Assembly: GCA_002385675.1 (NCBI GenBank)
Contig: DGDY01000109.1
Coordinates: 1-6,140, forward strand
Length of the DNA stretch: 6,140 bases
Direction of reading: 5' to 3'
From: Anaerolineales bacterium UBA3940
GTDB lineage: Bacteria; Chloroflexota; Anaerolineae; Aggregatilineales; UBA3940
Shown: positions 6,046-6,140 of the stretch, piece after piece
How the letters are laid out: each line of letters begins with the position of its first letter
How positions within the stretch are numbered: the stretch's first letter is position 1
Translations under genes and position numbers: made by a program
Notes under the pieces: generated by a model
Told to the model about the DNA's origin: nothing
Database searches by the model: none
The model's input: the letters and a program-made list of their open reading frames with translations, nothing else

Positions 6046-6140
6046 TTGAAGAAGAACCGACTGTTCACGATTGCCGGTATTGTGGTTGCCGTGGCAGCGA
6101 TCGGCTGTACGGGCTATGTGCTCGGCAAGGGCACGCTGCC
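6046..6140 (+). CDS. Probable lipoprotein or membrane-anchored exported protein (5' end only)
   Basis: Only 31 codons are in the window and the gene runs off the right edge. From the TTG the protein starts MKKNR, followed by a hydrophobic stretch (about residues 6-20) and AAIGC, with the Cys at residue 21. This fits a lipoprotein signal peptide with a lipobox; a plain N-terminal membrane anchor is also possible because hydrophobic residues continue a little after the Cys. It starts 18 bases after the ecfT stop with no terminator between, so it is probably the next gene of the transporter operon. The family cannot be told from this fragment. By context it may be an extracytoplasmic partner of the transporter, but that is inference. 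Confidence 0.6.
   Translation, partial: MKKNRLFTIAGIVVAVAAIGCTGYVLGKGTL

Overview
The window is GC-rich bacterial DNA with tightly packed, translationally coupled operons and no mobile element, CRISPR array or RNA gene that I can see. High GC, TTG starts, a split (two-polypeptide) transketolase and an ECF vitamin transporter suggest a high-GC free-living bacterium. A Chloroflexota-like source would fit, but nothing here fixes the taxon.

Layout. Bases 1-120 hold the end of a rightward upstream transcript, closed by a strong Rho-independent hairpin at 67-94. A leftward two-gene operon (2077 down to 121) encodes transketolase as separate N-terminal (TPP-binding) and C-terminal (pyrimidine-binding plus C-terminal domain) chains. 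A 343-base divergent intergenic region (2078-2420) follows. It carries three copies of TGTGATAA, one inside a near-perfect 18-bp palindrome, plus several other inverted repeats. A rightward operon starts at 2421: a YkoE-like ECF S component fused to an extra membrane segment and a duplicated sulfite-oxidase-like domain (2421-3788), a two-domain fused ECF ATPase (3785-5269), and the ECF transmembrane coupling protein EcfT (5266-6027). After 18 bases comes the start of a probable lipoprotein or anchored exported protein, cut by the window end (6046-6140). The S, A and T genes overlap by ATGA.

How it fits together. The order S-A-T with a fused ATPase matches ykoE-ykoD-ykoC of Bacillus subtilis, an importer for thiamine or its pyrimidine moiety. 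Transketolase needs thiamine diphosphate, so a thiamine-precursor importer beside a divergent transketolase operon makes sense, but the substrate is inferred. No TPP riboswitch signature was found; the repeated palindromic boxes suggest control by a DNA-binding protein instead. The most unusual item is the S component: its C-terminal domain is predicted to lie outside the membrane, is internally duplicated (gapless over about 56 residues at an offset of 118), and lacks the cysteine context expected of a molybdenum enzyme. It may be a built-in ligand-binding or partner-docking module.
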